NCBI GenBank assembly: GCA_023400985.1
Contig: JAEXEN010000029.1
Span: 122,341 to 186,340, forward strand
Direction: 5' to 3'
DNA: 64,000 nt
Source: Bacillota bacterium
Lineage (GTDB): Bacteria > Bacillota > Clostridia > Christensenellales > CAG-138
Part shown: piece by piece, positions 17,185-26,692 of the stretch
Numbering within the stretch: position 1 is the stretch's first letter
Layout of the letters: every line of letters starts with the position of its first letter
Made by a program: the position numbers and the translations under genes
Notes under the pieces: generated by a model
Seen by the model: the letters and a program-made list of their open reading frames with translations, nothing else
The model's database searches: none
What the model was told of the DNA's origin: nothing

Positions 17185-17955
17185 ATGGAGTTTTTATCAA
17201 AATCTTCGGCGCAGGCCGATTTGAATGCGCCGGTGATCCGCACCGTGGGGCTTACAAAGGATTTCGGGAAGCTGAAGGTTTTAAAAGGCATCGACGAGCA
17301 GATTTTGCGCGGGGAGGTTGTATCCGTCATAGGCCCTTCCGGCAGCGGGAAAAGCACGTTTTTGCGCTGCCTCAACAGGCTTGAGGAACCCACGGGCGGC
17401 AAGATATTTTTTGAAGGCGTCGATATTACCGGCAAGCGTGCGGATATCAATTTGCACAGGCAGAAAATGGGGATGGTATTCCAGCAGTTCAACGTGTTCC
17501 CGAACATGTCCGTACGGCAAAACGTCACCCTTGCGCCGGTGCTCCTCAAAAAGAAGACGAAGGCGGAGGCCGATGCGCTCGCCGCGGAGCTCTTAAGCCG
17601 CGTGGGTATCCTCGATAAGATCGACGAGCGGCCGAACCGCCTTTCCGGCGGGCAGAAGCAGAGACTCGCTATCGTCAGGGCGCTCGCCATGGAGCCCGAC
17701 GTGATGCTGTTCGACGAGCCTACGAGCGCGCTTGACCCCGAGATGGTGGGCGAGGTGCTCGACGTGATCAAATCCCTCGTGCAGGGCGGCATGACCACCG
17801 TGATCGTCACCCATGAAATGCGCTTTGCGCGCGAGGTGAGCGACCGCGTGATGTTTATGGATAACGGGCTTATCGTCGAGCAGGGGAGCCCGGAGGAGAT
17901 TTTTAACCGCCCCTGCGAAAAGCGCACGCAGGATTTCTTGAGCAAGGTTTTATAA
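17185..17955 (+). CDS. Amino-acid ABC transporter ATPase
   Basis: 256 residues, GlnQ/HisP type. Walker A GPSGSGKST near residue 50, Q-loop VFQQFNVFPNM, signature LSGGQKQR, Walker B VMLFDEPTSALDPE and switch His in VIVTHEM. About 18 residues before the core are longer than in many GlnQ proteins and may reflect a downstream start, but no better ribosome site is seen. It energises uptake through the permease encoded just upstream. Confidence 0.95.
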   Translation: MEFLSKSSAQADLNAPVIRTVGLTKDFGKLKVLKGIDEQILRGEVVSVIGPSGSGKSTFLRCLNRLEEPTGGKIFFEGVDITGKRADINLHRQKMGMVFQQFNVFPNMSVRQNVTLAPVLLKKKTKAEADALAAELLSRVGILDKIDERPNRLSGGQKQRLAIVRALAMEPDVMLFDEPTSALDPEMVGEVLDVIKSLVQGGMTTVIVTHEMRFAREVSDRVMFMDNGLIVEQGSPEEIFNRPCEKRTQDFLSKVL

Positions 17956-17965
17956 GGCAGCCGAT

Positions 17966-19402
17966 ATGGAAAAAGAAAAGGCTTTACATGCGATCGACGA
18001 GCACGCCGCTTTGTTTACAGGGATCAGCGACGCCATATGGGGGTATGCCGAGCTTTCGCTCAAGGAATACCGCTGCGCCGCTCTTTATGAAAAGGCGCTT
18101 ATCGACGCGGGCTTTATTGTGCAAAAGGGTTTACACGGCATAGAGACCGCCGTCGTCGGTAGCTACGGGCACGGCAGGCCGGTCATAGGTATTTTGGGCG
18201 AATACGACGCGCTTTCGGGATTATCGCAGCAAGGCGGCGTCGCCGAGCGATTAAAGGAGCCGGGCATGGAGTGCGGCCACGGCTGCGGGCACAATCTTCT
18301 CGGCGCGGGCGCGTTTGCGGCGGCGTATGCCGTAAAGACCTATCTTGAAAAGAGCGGCAAGCCCGGCACCATCATCTTCTACGGCTGTCCGGGTGAGGAG
18401 GGCGGCGCGGCCAAGGCGTTTTTCGCGAAGCAAAACGAATGGTACAAGCTCGATGCGGCGCTGAGCTGGCACCCGGACGATGTAAACCAAGTATCGACCG
18501 GGAGCTGCATGGCGTGCATCCAGACCGAATACCGCTTTACGGGCGTCGCCTCCCACGCGGCGGGCGCCCCGGAGCATGGGCGAAGCGCCCTTGACGCGGC
18601 GGAGCTTATGAACATTGGCGTTCAGTTTTTGCGCGAGCATATGGCAAAGACCGCTTCCGTCCACTACGCCGTCACGGACGCGGGCGGGCTTTCGCCCAAC
18701 GTGGTGCAGCCCGTATCGAAGGTCCTTTATATGGTGCGCGAAGCCGACGTGCAGCGCGCGCTTAAACTGCAAGCGCGCGTCGATAAGATCGCCGACGCGG
18801 CCGCGATGATGACGGAGACTACGCTCACAAAGCGTTTTATCGACGGCACATCCAACACCGTGCCGAACCACGCGCTCGAAAAGCTTCTCTATAAAAACTT
18901 CGAAGCGCTCGGCGTTCCATTTTATACGGAAGACGAATTTGCCTTTATGACGGCGCTCAAGGGAACCTATTTTGAACAGGTTTCGGGCCTTCCGGGGCTT
19001 GCGGCTATGCGGGACGATTCCCTCGCGCAGCTTGTGGAGAAGCTGACCGACGGCGGCATGCGCGCGCTCAACGATTTTCTCATGCCGCAATACTTTGGCA
19101 CGGAGACTAGCCCCGGCTCTACGGACGTGGGCGACGTGAGCTGGCAAACGCCCGCCGCGCAGATCAATACGGTCACGTTCCCGAGCCTGTGCCCGGGTCA
19201 TTCGTGGCAGAACGTCACTTCGGGCAAGACCTCCGTCGCGCACAAGGGCATGCTGCACGCGGGGAAGGTGCTGGCCGCGGCCGCTATCGATATCATAAAC
19301 GCCCCGACGCTTCTTAACCCCGCGCGCGCCGAATTCAAGGAGCGCACAAAAAAAGGCTTCGTATCCCCCATACCGGATGGGGCGAAGCCGGAGATCGTTT
19401 AA
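17966..19402 (+). CDS. M20-family amidohydrolase (AbgB-like)
   Basis: 478-residue cytoplasmic metallo-amidohydrolase. Metal-site stretches are GILGEYDAL, CGHGCGHNLLGAG and GCPGEEGGAAKAF, with a lid domain around GVASHAAGAPEHGRSALDAAEL. The best match by pattern is subunit B of p-aminobenzoyl-glutamate hydrolase and its relatives, which cleave N-acyl amino acids. It starts 10 bases after the ATPase gene, so it is in the transporter operon and probably hydrolyses the imported substrate (inference). Confidence 0.9.
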   Translation: MEKEKALHAIDEHAALFTGISDAIWGYAELSLKEYRCAALYEKALIDAGFIVQKGLHGIETAVVGSYGHGRPVIGILGEYDALSGLSQQGGVAERLKEPGMECGHGCGHNLLGAGAFAAAYAVKTYLEKSGKPGTIIFYGCPGEEGGAAKAFFAKQNEWYKLDAALSWHPDDVNQVSTGSCMACIQTEYRFTGVASHAAGAPEHGRSALDAAELMNIGVQFLREHMAKTASVHYAVTDAGGLSPNVVQPVSKVLYMVREADVQRALKLQARVDKIADAAAMMTETTLTKRFIDGTSNTVPNHALEKLLYKNFEALGVPFYTEDEFAFMTALKGTYFEQVSGLPGLAAMRDDSLAQLVEKLTDGGMRALNDFLMPQYFGTETSPGSTDVGDVSWQTPAAQINTVTFPSLCPGHSWQNVTSGKTSVAHKGMLHAGKVLAAAAIDIINAPTLLNPARAEFKERTKKGFVSPIPDGAKPEIV

Positions 19403-19568
19403 AGCGTAAAGCCGTAAGGCTTTCCGAATCGACACAATGCGCCTGCGCAAGGCCGATCTTGTACTTTTTCGGGATCTTTCCTCCTTTTGGGCAGTATATA
19501 TACCCGCATGCATGCGGCTGTGTTACAATGATACGGCCCATGAAAATATGCATAAGGAGGAAACTAAG

Positions 19569-21242
19569 ATGAGGAAAGTGTTTATCACGCTCTTAGCGCT
19601 CGCCATGCTTTTCGCTGCGGCGTGCGCACCGACGGTCGCGCCGACTCCCGCGCCGCAGACGCTGGCGCCTGTGCCGGAAGCGCCGGAGGCGGAACCCAAG
19701 CTTCAAAAAGACCTTGTGATCCTGTATACCAACGACGTCCACTGCGCGGTGGATGAAAGTATTGGCTACGCAGGCCTTGCCGCCTATAAAAAACAGCTGG
19801 AAGCAGACGGAAACCATGTGCTCCTGGCGGATGTCGGGGACGCCGTGCAGGGCGCGCCCATCGGCACGGTCTCCAAGGGCTCCATCATCATCGATATCAT
19901 GAACGAGCTCGGCTACGATGTGGCCACGCCCGGCAACCATGAGTTCGATTACGGTATGCCTCGCTTTTTCGAGCTGACGGAGATGGCAAATTTCCCCTAT
20001 GTAAGCGTCAACTTTACCGACCTTAAGACGGGCGAAAAGGTATTTGAGCCCTATACCATACTGGAAGTCGACGGCGTGAAATTCGCCTTCGTGGGCATCA
20101 CCACGCCCAAGACCATCACTTCTTCCACGCCCGCCTATTTCCAGGATGAAAACGGCGAATTCGTTTACGGGTTCCTGCAGGATGCAACGGGTGAAGGCGT
20201 ATACAATGCCGTACAATCGGCTGTGGACGCCGCCCGCGCGGAGGGGGCAAACTACGTGATCGCTCTGGCGCATTTGGGTATCACCTCGGACGCTTCGCCG
20301 TGGACGTCGAGCGAGGTGATCCGAAACACATCGGGTATCGACGTGGTGCTGGACGGGCATTCCCACAGCGTGATTGAATCGGAGCGCATCAAAAACAAAG
20401 CGGGCGAATGGACGCTCCTGTCCTCCACGGGTACCAAGCTTTCCTCCATCGGCATGCTCCTCATTACAAAGTCCGGCAATATAACGACCGGCCTTATCTC
20501 CGATTACGCGGAGAAGGATGCGGCTGTGGATACCTTCATCAAAGCCGCGCAGGCAGACTTTGAGGAAATGCTCAATACCGTCGTGGCCAAAACGGATGTG
20601 GATTTGACCGTCATGGAGCCCGGCACGGATGTGCGCATCGTCCGTAACGCCGAAACCAACTTGGGCGACCTTTGCGCCGACGCTTACCGCACAATCGGCG
20701 AGGCGGATATCGCATTCGTGAACGGCGGCGGCGTACGCGCCTCCATCCCTGCGGGGGATATCACCCTCAATGAGATCATCTCCGTGCATCCGTTCGGCAA
20801 TTACCTCTGCGTCGTTGAGGCGACCGGGCAGGAGATTTTGGACGCGCTCGAAATGAGCGTGCGCAACACGCCGGAGGAGAACGGCGGATTTCTTCAGGTC
20901 TCCGGCATCACCTTCACGATCGACGTAAGCGTGCCCACCTCCGTGACGCTCGACGAAAACGGCCTGTTTGCCTCCGTCGGCGAAACGCGGCGCGTAAGCA
21001 ACGTCTTGGTGAACGGCGAGCCCATCGACCCCGCCAAGACCTATACCCTCGCGAGCCACGACTATCTTATTAAAAACGCGGGCGACGGCTACACCATGTT
21101 CCAGGACAACGTACTTTTGCAGGATGCCGTCATGCTCGACAATCAAGTGCTCATCAACTACATTACCGACTATTTGGGCGGTGTGATCGGCCAGGATTAC
21201 GCCGATCCGTATGGTCAGGGCCGTATTATAGCGGCGGAGTAA
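19569..21242 (+). CDS. 5'-nucleotidase / cyclic phosphodiesterase lipoprotein
   Basis: 557 residues. Lipoprotein signal ending at Cys19 (LLALAMLFAAAC), then a Pro/Thr spacer. The metallophosphatase domain shows YTNDVHCAVD, DVGDAVQGAP, ATPGNHEFDYG, ALAHLGI and DGHSHS; the C-terminal 5'-nucleotidase domain shows NGGGVRASIPAGDIT and ASHDYLIKNAGDGYTMF. It should hydrolyse nucleotides outside the membrane to nucleosides and phosphate. The start at 19569 follows AAGGAGGAAACTAAG; the longer upstream frame lacks a signal peptide at its start. Confidence 0.95.
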   Translation: MRKVFITLLALAMLFAAACAPTVAPTPAPQTLAPVPEAPEAEPKLQKDLVILYTNDVHCAVDESIGYAGLAAYKKQLEADGNHVLLADVGDAVQGAPIGTVSKGSIIIDIMNELGYDVATPGNHEFDYGMPRFFELTEMANFPYVSVNFTDLKTGEKVFEPYTILEVDGVKFAFVGITTPKTITSSTPAYFQDENGEFVYGFLQDATGEGVYNAVQSAVDAARAEGANYVIALAHLGITSDASPWTSSEVIRNTSGIDVVLDGHSHSVIESERIKNKAGEWTLLSSTGTKLSSIGMLLITKSGNITTGLISDYAEKDAAVDTFIKAAQADFEEMLNTVVAKTDVDLTVMEPGTDVRIVRNAETNLGDLCADAYRTIGEADIAFVNGGGVRASIPAGDITLNEIISVHPFGNYLCVVEATGQEILDALEMSVRNTPEENGGFLQVSGITFTIDVSVPTSVTLDENGLFASVGETRRVSNVLVNGEPIDPAKTYTLASHDYLIKNAGDGYTMFQDNVLLQDAVMLDNQVLINYITDYLGGVIGQDYADPYGQGRIIAAE

Positions 21243-21266
21243 AACGATAAAGCAAATAATCTTTGA

Positions 21267-21311
21267 GGGCGTGCTACGCGGGAAACGGTTGCGGCACGCC
21301 CGTTGTTTTGG
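21267..21311 (+). terminator. Terminator after the 5'-nucleotidase gene
   Basis: GGGCGTGC pairs with GCACGCCC around a 19-base loop, followed by GTTGTTTT. It lies 25 bases past the stop codon. Confidence 0.65.
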
Positions 21312-21400
21312 TATGCTCTGGGAAAGGAAGCAGAGTAAAACCAAAAGTAAGACTGTTTATTTATCGCAGCACATGGACCGAAGCTTGGCGGAGGAACGGT

Positions 21401-21796
21401 ATGGCGGAAAATTATTATAAGCCGTGTAAAGAGTTTGATCAGTGCAATGAACTGATCGAGAAATACTTCCTGAGCGAGCAGTATGAAAAATGCTTTGAAG
21501 GCCATTTGAAGCTGGCTGAAAAGGGCTATCCGCTGGCAGAATGTCAAATCGGATATTTTTATTATGAGGGGTTTGGCGTCGATAAGGACTTTAAAAAGTC
21601 TTTCTATTGGACACAACGCGCCGCAGAACACGGGGACAGAGATGCCCAGAACAATCTCGCGGAACTGTTTTATGGGGCGGGCGTCGTTGTGGAGAAGGAT
21701 ATCGGGAAGGCCAAAGAATGGTATAAAAAAGCTGCGGATAACGGACACAAGGAAGCTTTGGAGAAATATCGGGCATTAGGGATCGAGGCAGACTAG
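21401..21796 (+). CDS. Sel1-repeat protein
   Basis: 131 residues. Helical repeats of the Sel1/TPR type start near residue 45: AECQIGYFYYEGFGVDKDFK, DAQNNLAELFYGAGVVVEKD and EWYKKAADNGHKEALEKY. Such proteins are protein-binding scaffolds; no partner is indicated. No signal peptide is seen. The start at 21401 follows GGAGGAACGGT; upstream in-frame starts run through the terminator. Confidence 0.85.
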   Translation: MAENYYKPCKEFDQCNELIEKYFLSEQYEKCFEGHLKLAEKGYPLAECQIGYFYYEGFGVDKDFKKSFYWTQRAAEHGDRDAQNNLAELFYGAGVVVEKDIGKAKEWYKKAADNGHKEALEKYRALGIEAD

Positions 21797-21935
21797 AAAT
21801 TTACGATCCTATATCATCGGAACATCATACGGGAAGAGGATAAGAAAAATGAAAAAACGCCCTAAATACAGGAGCTTGACGCTTACGGCGTTCGATCCTG
21901 AATGTGATTGGCCATTCAAGACGACGATACAGGAT

Positions 21936-22928
21936 CTACCTTCCCGCCTTCTGCTTCAAAATACCGTCCACAAGGCTCTCTATATGCAATAGGGAGCCTT
22001 TGTCTATCCTGTAATCGAAAGGGATGATGCGCTTGCCGCCCGCGAGGTACCGCTCCGCGAGGCCGCCCGAAGCGGCGCTGTCGAGCGCGGGGAGCTCCGG
22101 CGGGGTGATGACGGCGTCGTGCAGGCGCAAAAACCTTGATACCTGCTTGAGGTCGTCCGTGAAGCAGACGGGGTAGCTTTTTTGGTGATCGGCAAACAGC
22201 GCGAGCTGCTGCAAGATAAGCTGCGAGAATTTGTTGCTTTGGCAGAGTATCCCGACGCTGCTCGACGGAGGAAGGGTGGAAAGGTCTATAATGGTCTGGC
22301 GGCTTGGGGATACGGCTACAGCCACGAGCGGTATGCTGTGGGGGCTCAATAGCTCCGCAAGCTTTTCGTGGTGCGTGAGCGTCGTGAGCACCAAATCGAA
22401 GCCGCCCAAAAGCCGCGCGATATCGTCCTCCAAAAGGATGCCGTCGAGCAGAAAAGCGGATATGGCGATGCCCGGTATGTATTGGAGCTGGCGCTTGAAG
22501 ATGGAGAGCGATTCGGGGTTGCAGTCGATGATGGCGACGGACACGGCCAAAACGGAGGGCGCGCGCTTGGCGGCGGTGAGACGGAACAGCGCCTCGATCT
22601 CGTCGTGCGAAAGGTTCCAGCTTTCTAGCTTTTCAAAAAGCTGGTCCATCAGGCGGAGCGCAAGCCGCCTTTCTTCCACGGTATACACGTCGCGGTCGTT
22701 GTACACATAGCTGCCGCTTCCCTGTATCACCTCTATGATGTTGTTGTCCGAAAGCTCCTGATAGGCCCTTTTTACCGTGCCGCGCGCCACCTGCAGCCGC
22801 TCGGCGAGCTCGCGCTCCGTGGGAAGCTTATCGCCCGGCAGAAGCGCACCGCTTTTGATCTCGGCGCACACCTGCTCCACGATCTGCTTGTAGATGGGTT
22901 TATTGGCCTCAAACTGAATCTCGATCAT
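21936..22928 (-). CDS. GntR-family regulator, likely of the hut operon
   Basis: 330 residues. The N-terminal GntR winged helix is clear (IYKQIVEQVCAEIKSGALLPGDKLPTEREL, ARGTVKRAYQELSDNNIIEV, GSGSYVY). The C-terminal 230 residues are not the common UTRA or FCD domain; VLAVSVAIIDCNP and SVGILCQSNKFSQLIL hint at a periplasmic-binding-like or response-regulator-like fold, unassigned. It is divergent from hutH with an operator-like inverted repeat between, so control of the hut operon by histidine or urocanate is likely (inference). Start at 22928 after TGGAGGAGCC. Confidence 0.85.
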   Translation of the reverse strand: MIEIQFEANKPIYKQIVEQVCAEIKSGALLPGDKLPTERELAERLQVARGTVKRAYQELSDNNIIEVIQGSGSYVYNDRDVYTVEERRLALRLMDQLFEKLESWNLSHDEIEALFRLTAAKRAPSVLAVSVAIIDCNPESLSIFKRQLQYIPGIAISAFLLDGILLEDDIARLLGGFDLVLTTLTHHEKLAELLSPHSIPLVAVAVSPSRQTIIDLSTLPPSSSVGILCQSNKFSQLILQQLALFADHQKSYPVCFTDDLKQVSRFLRLHDAVITPPELPALDSAASGGLAERYLAGGKRIIPFDYRIDKGSLLHIESLVDGILKQKAGR

Positions 22929-23001
22929 GGCTCCTCCATTTGGTACAGCTTTAGGGCTGCTATTCGCCACAACATTGCGATAAGTTGGTTCTCAAAATGA
23001 G

Positions 23002-23054
23002 ATTGGTTTATTTTTCGATGGACCAATTGACGAAAACAGGCCCATTCCTATAAC
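23002..23054 (+). promoter_or_regulatory. hut promoter and candidate GntR operator
   Basis: TTGACG (23027-23032), 16 bases, TATAAC (23049-23054) give a promoter for hutH. ATTGGT (23002-23007) and ACCAAT (23022-23027) form an inverted repeat with a 14-base gap overlapping the -35. A further copy of the half site, GGCCAATT, lies near 23067. A repressor bound here would block the polymerase. Confidence 0.6.
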
Positions 23055-23125
23055 ATTTATTGTAGGCCAATTCCCGCTGCCTGTCAAAAAGCTCTTCTTG
23101 AACGATACGGATCGAGGTGGATTTG

Positions 23126-24649
23126 TTGGTAATTTTAAATGGTAAAACGCTTACGGTCGAGGACGTCGCCGCGGTCGCGAGGCGGTATGAGAAAGTTGAG
23201 ATCGCCTCGGAAGCGAGGATGCGCATCGACGCGGCGCGCGCCTATGTGGACCGTAAGCTCGATGCGGGGGAGGTCATCTACGGCCTCACCACGGGCTTCG
23301 GCAAGTTTTCGGATACGCTTGTGCGGCGCGAGGACACCGCAAAGCTTCAAAAAAACCTCATTATAAGCCACGCTTGCGGCATGGGCGAGCCTTTGCCGAC
23401 GGAGATCGTGCGCGCGGTGATGCTTTTAAGGCTCAACGCTCTTTCAGCGGGCCATTCGGGCATACGGCTTTCCACGATGGAAACGTTTCTTAATATGCTG
23501 AATCAGGGCGTACACCCCGTGATCCCGGAAAAAGGAAGCCTCGGTGCGAGCGGTGACCTTGCGCCGCTTGCCCATATGGTGCTGCCGGTCTTGGGCGAGG
23601 GGAAGGCGGAATACCGCGGCCAAGTCTACAGCGGGCGCGAAGCCATGGAGCGCGCGGGCATACCGCTTATCGAGCTTGCCGCCAAGGAGGGACTTGCCCT
23701 CATCAACGGCACGCAGGTGATGACGGCCATAGGCGCCTTAGCCGCATACGACGCGAAAAATCTCATAAAAACAGCCGATATCGTCTCCGCCATGACGGCG
23801 GAGACGCAAAGGTGCATTTTAAAGGCGTTCGACCCGAAGGTGCACGAATTGCGCGGCCAGACAGGGCAGATCAAGAGCGCAAGAAACCTTCTGCGGCTTT
23901 TAAGCGGAAGCGGTCTGAGCAGCGAGCGCATCGGGGGCAAGGTGCAGGACGCCTATTCCATACGCTGCATCCCGCAGGTGCACGGCGCGAGCCGCGACGC
24001 CATAGGGTACGTATACGACGTCGTCACGCGCGAGATCAACGCCGTTACCGATAACCCCGTCATCTTCCCGGAGGAGGACGAGGTGATATCGGGCGGCAAT
24101 TTCCACGGCCAGCCCGTGGCGCTCGCGCTCGACTTTTTGGGCATCGCCCTTTCGGAACTTGCAAACATTTCGGAGCGCCGCATCGAGCGCATGGTCAATC
24201 CGCAGCTCAATTACGGCCTGCCCGCGTTTTTAACAAAGCACGGCGGGCTTCACAGCGGCTTTATGATCACTCAGTACGCCGCCGCCTCCATGGTTTCCGA
24301 AAACAAGGTGTGGGCGCACCCGGCAAGCGTCGATTCCATACCCTCCTCGGCCAATCAGGAGGACCATGTGAGCATGGGTACCACCGCCGCAAGGAAAGCG
24401 CGGATGATCCTCGATAACGCCGAGAAGGTGATCGGCATAGAACTATTCGCCGCGGGTCAGGCGATATGGCTCAGCGACGAGGAAAAACTCGCGCCGGTGT
24501 TGAAAAAGGTATACGCTCTTCTTCGCGAGGAAGTGAATCCCGTAGAAGAGGATATCGTGATGTATGAACAGATGGAAAAATGCGATAAAATGGTAAAAAG
24601 CGGCAGGATCGTTTCCGCGGCGGAATCGGTCTGCGGCACGCTCGAGTGA
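23126..24649 (+). CDS. hutH: Histidine ammonia-lyase
   Basis: First step of histidine breakdown: histidine to urocanate and ammonia. About 507 residues, normal. The MIO cofactor tripeptide Ala-Ser-Gly lies in GSLGASGDLAPLAH near residue 140; YGLTTGFGKFSDT and NPVIFPEEDEVISGGNFHGQ are further family stretches. TTG at 23126 puts GAGGTGG 5 bases upstream and gives MVILNGKTLT, which lines up with the usual HutH start. GTG at 23117 is the alternative and would have no ribosome site. First gene of a seven-gene operon. Confidence 0.95.
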   Translation: MVILNGKTLTVEDVAAVARRYEKVEIASEARMRIDAARAYVDRKLDAGEVIYGLTTGFGKFSDTLVRREDTAKLQKNLIISHACGMGEPLPTEIVRAVMLLRLNALSAGHSGIRLSTMETFLNMLNQGVHPVIPEKGSLGASGDLAPLAHMVLPVLGEGKAEYRGQVYSGREAMERAGIPLIELAAKEGLALINGTQVMTAIGALAAYDAKNLIKTADIVSAMTAETQRCILKAFDPKVHELRGQTGQIKSARNLLRLLSGSGLSSERIGGKVQDAYSIRCIPQVHGASRDAIGYVYDVVTREINAVTDNPVIFPEEDEVISGGNFHGQPVALALDFLGIALSELANISERRIERMVNPQLNYGLPAFLTKHGGLHSGFMITQYAAASMVSENKVWAHPASVDSIPSSANQEDHVSMGTTAARKARMILDNAEKVIGIELFAAGQAIWLSDEEKLAPVLKKVYALLREEVNPVEEDIVMYEQMEKCDKMVKSGRIVSAAESVCGTLE

Positions 24650-24671
24650 CGAAAATCGGGAGGCGAAAACG

Positions 24672-26690
24672 ATGTTAGGGAATCTCGAGATCGAAAGGGC
24701 CATGACCATACGTTTGGACGTGGAGCTGCCGTCTTACCCCGCGTTTGAGGCGGATAAGCGGCGCGCGCCGGACAGGGGGTACCGCCTTACGAAGGCGCAG
24801 ACCGCGCTCGCTTTAAAAAACGCGTTGCGCTATGTGCCGGAGGAACTCCACGCGACCCTCGCGCCGGAGTTCTTGAAGGAGCTTAAGGAGCGCGGCAGGA
24901 TCTACGCCTACCGCTACCGCCCCGCCGGGCGCGTCTATGGAAAGCCCATCGGCGAATACAAAGGTAAATGCCTTGCGGGCAAGGCGTTTCAGGTGATGCT
25001 CGACAACAATCTCGATTTTGACGTCGCCCTTTATCCTTACGAACTCGTGACCTACGGCGAGACGGGGCAGGCTTGCCAAAACTGGCTCCAGTACAGGCTT
25101 ATCAAGAAATATTTGGAAGAGCTTACCGAGGAGCAGACGCTCGTGCTGGAAAGCGGCCACCCCATGGGGCTGTTCCCGTCGAAGCCCGACGCGCCGCGCG
25201 TTATTTTGACGAACGCGCTCATGGTGGGCATGTTCGACAATTTGGAGGATTGGGAAATCGCCGAGCAGCTAGGCGTCGCCAACTACGGGCAGATGACCGC
25301 GGGCGGCTGGATGTACATAGGCCCTCAGGGCATCGTGCACGGTACCTTCAACACCATTTTGGGCGTGGGGAGAAAGTACCTCGGTGTTTCGAAGACGGGC
25401 GACCTCATGGGCAAGGTGTTCGTATCCTCCGGCCTTGGCGGCATGAGCGGCGCGCAGCCCAAGGCGGCCAACATCGCGGGCGCGGTGGGCGTTTTTGCGG
25501 AGGTGGACCGCTCCCGCATCGAAACGCGCTATAAGCAGGGCTGGGTGAATGTGATAAGCGATGACCTCGGTACGGTGTTCAAGCTGGCCGACGAAAACCG
25601 GAGGGCGGGGAAGAGCATTTCCGTTGCCTACCACGGCAACATCGTGGACCTCCTTGAAAAGGCGCTCGAAACGGGCTTCCCTATCGACATGCTCAGCGAC
25701 CAGACCTCCTGCCACAACGCCTACAACGGAGGCTACTGCCCCGTGGGCATTACCTTCGAGGAGCGCACGGCGCTTTTGCATTCCGACCGCACGGCGTTCA
25801 AAAAACGCGTGGACGCGTCGCTGCGCAGGCACTTTGACGCGATATCCGCCCTGCACGAAAGGGGCACGTACTTTTTCGATTACGGCAATTCCTTTATGAA
25901 GGCGGTGTTTGACAGCGGCGTGAGGGAGATCTCAAAAAACGGCAGGGACGAAAAGGACGGCTTCATATTCCCCTCCTACGTGGAGGACGTCATGGGCCCG
26001 CTCCTGTTTGATTTTGGCTTTGGGCCGTTCCGCTGGGTGTGTTTAAGCGGCAAGGCGGAGGATTTGAAAAAGACGGACCTTGCGGCCATGAGCTGCATCG
26101 ATCCCGAGCGGCGCTTTCAGGACCGCGACAACTATATCTGGATCAGAGACGCCGAAAAGAACAAGCTTGTCGTGGGCACGCAGGCGCGCATTTTGTATCA
26201 GGACGCGGAAGGCCGTACGAGGATCGCTTTAAAATTCAATGAGATGGTGCGGTCGGGCGAGATAGGCCCCGTGATGCTCGGACGCGACCACCACGACGTA
26301 AGCGGCACGGATTCCCCCTTCCGCGAAACGGCAAACATCAAGGACGGCAGCAACGTCATGGCGGATATGGCCGTACAGTGTTTTGCCGGGAACGCCGCGC
26401 GCGGTATGACGCTCTGCGCGCTGCACAACGGCGGCGGCGTGGGTATAGGGAAGGCCATCAACGGCGGCTTCGGGCTGCTGCTCGACGGAAGCGAAAAAAC
26501 GGACGAGATCATCCGCTCCGCCATGATGTGGGACGTAATGGGCGGCGTGGCCAGAAGAAGCTGGGCGCGCAACGTTAACGCCGTGGAAACCGCTGCGGCC
26601 TATAACCGTAAAAATTCGGGCAGGGCGCATGTAACGCTTCCGTACCTTGCCGACGACAGGTTGATAGAAGAACTTTTAAAAGGAGAATGA
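24672..26690 (+). CDS. hutU: Urocanate hydratase
   Basis: 672 residues, the longer clostridial-type urocanase. It converts urocanate to imidazolonepropionate with NAD+ as an electrophilic cofactor. Family stretches: VTYGETGQACQNWLQY, GQMTAGGWMYIGPQGIVHGT, SGLGGMSGAQPKAA, MLSDQTSCHNAYNGGYCP and a late NGGGVGIGKAINGGFG. GGGAGGCG precedes the ATG. It starts 22 bases after hutH and ends overlapping the first possible start of ftcD. Confidence 0.95.
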   Translation: MLGNLEIERAMTIRLDVELPSYPAFEADKRRAPDRGYRLTKAQTALALKNALRYVPEELHATLAPEFLKELKERGRIYAYRYRPAGRVYGKPIGEYKGKCLAGKAFQVMLDNNLDFDVALYPYELVTYGETGQACQNWLQYRLIKKYLEELTEEQTLVLESGHPMGLFPSKPDAPRVILTNALMVGMFDNLEDWEIAEQLGVANYGQMTAGGWMYIGPQGIVHGTFNTILGVGRKYLGVSKTGDLMGKVFVSSGLGGMSGAQPKAANIAGAVGVFAEVDRSRIETRYKQGWVNVISDDLGTVFKLADENRRAGKSISVAYHGNIVDLLEKALETGFPIDMLSDQTSCHNAYNGGYCPVGITFEERTALLHSDRTAFKKRVDASLRRHFDAISALHERGTYFFDYGNSFMKAVFDSGVREISKNGRDEKDGFIFPSYVEDVMGPLLFDFGFGPFRWVCLSGKAEDLKKTDLAAMSCIDPERRFQDRDNYIWIRDAEKNKLVVGTQARILYQDAEGRTRIALKFNEMVRSGEIGPVMLGRDHHDVSGTDSPFRETANIKDGSNVMADMAVQCFAGNAARGMTLCALHNGGGVGIGKAINGGFGLLLDGSEKTDEIIRSAMMWDVMGGVARRSWARNVNAVETAAAYNRKNSGRAHVTLPYLADDRLIEELLKGE

Positions 26691-26692
26691 CA

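Noticed and set aside
18251..19513. A 420-codon minus-strand frame over the M20 amidohydrolase gene
   Set aside because: Antisense shadow; extremely Arg-rich and without a recognisable fold.
19593..21344. A 583-codon minus-strand frame over the 5'-nucleotidase gene
   Set aside because: Antisense shadow; no ribosome site and no domain, whereas the plus strand has full metallophosphatase motifs.
21849..21986. A 45-codon plus-strand frame overlapping the end of the GntR gene
   Set aside because: Weak ribosome site (GAGGATAAG), runs antisense into a conserved gene, no known family. It might be a degraded remnant but cannot be supported.
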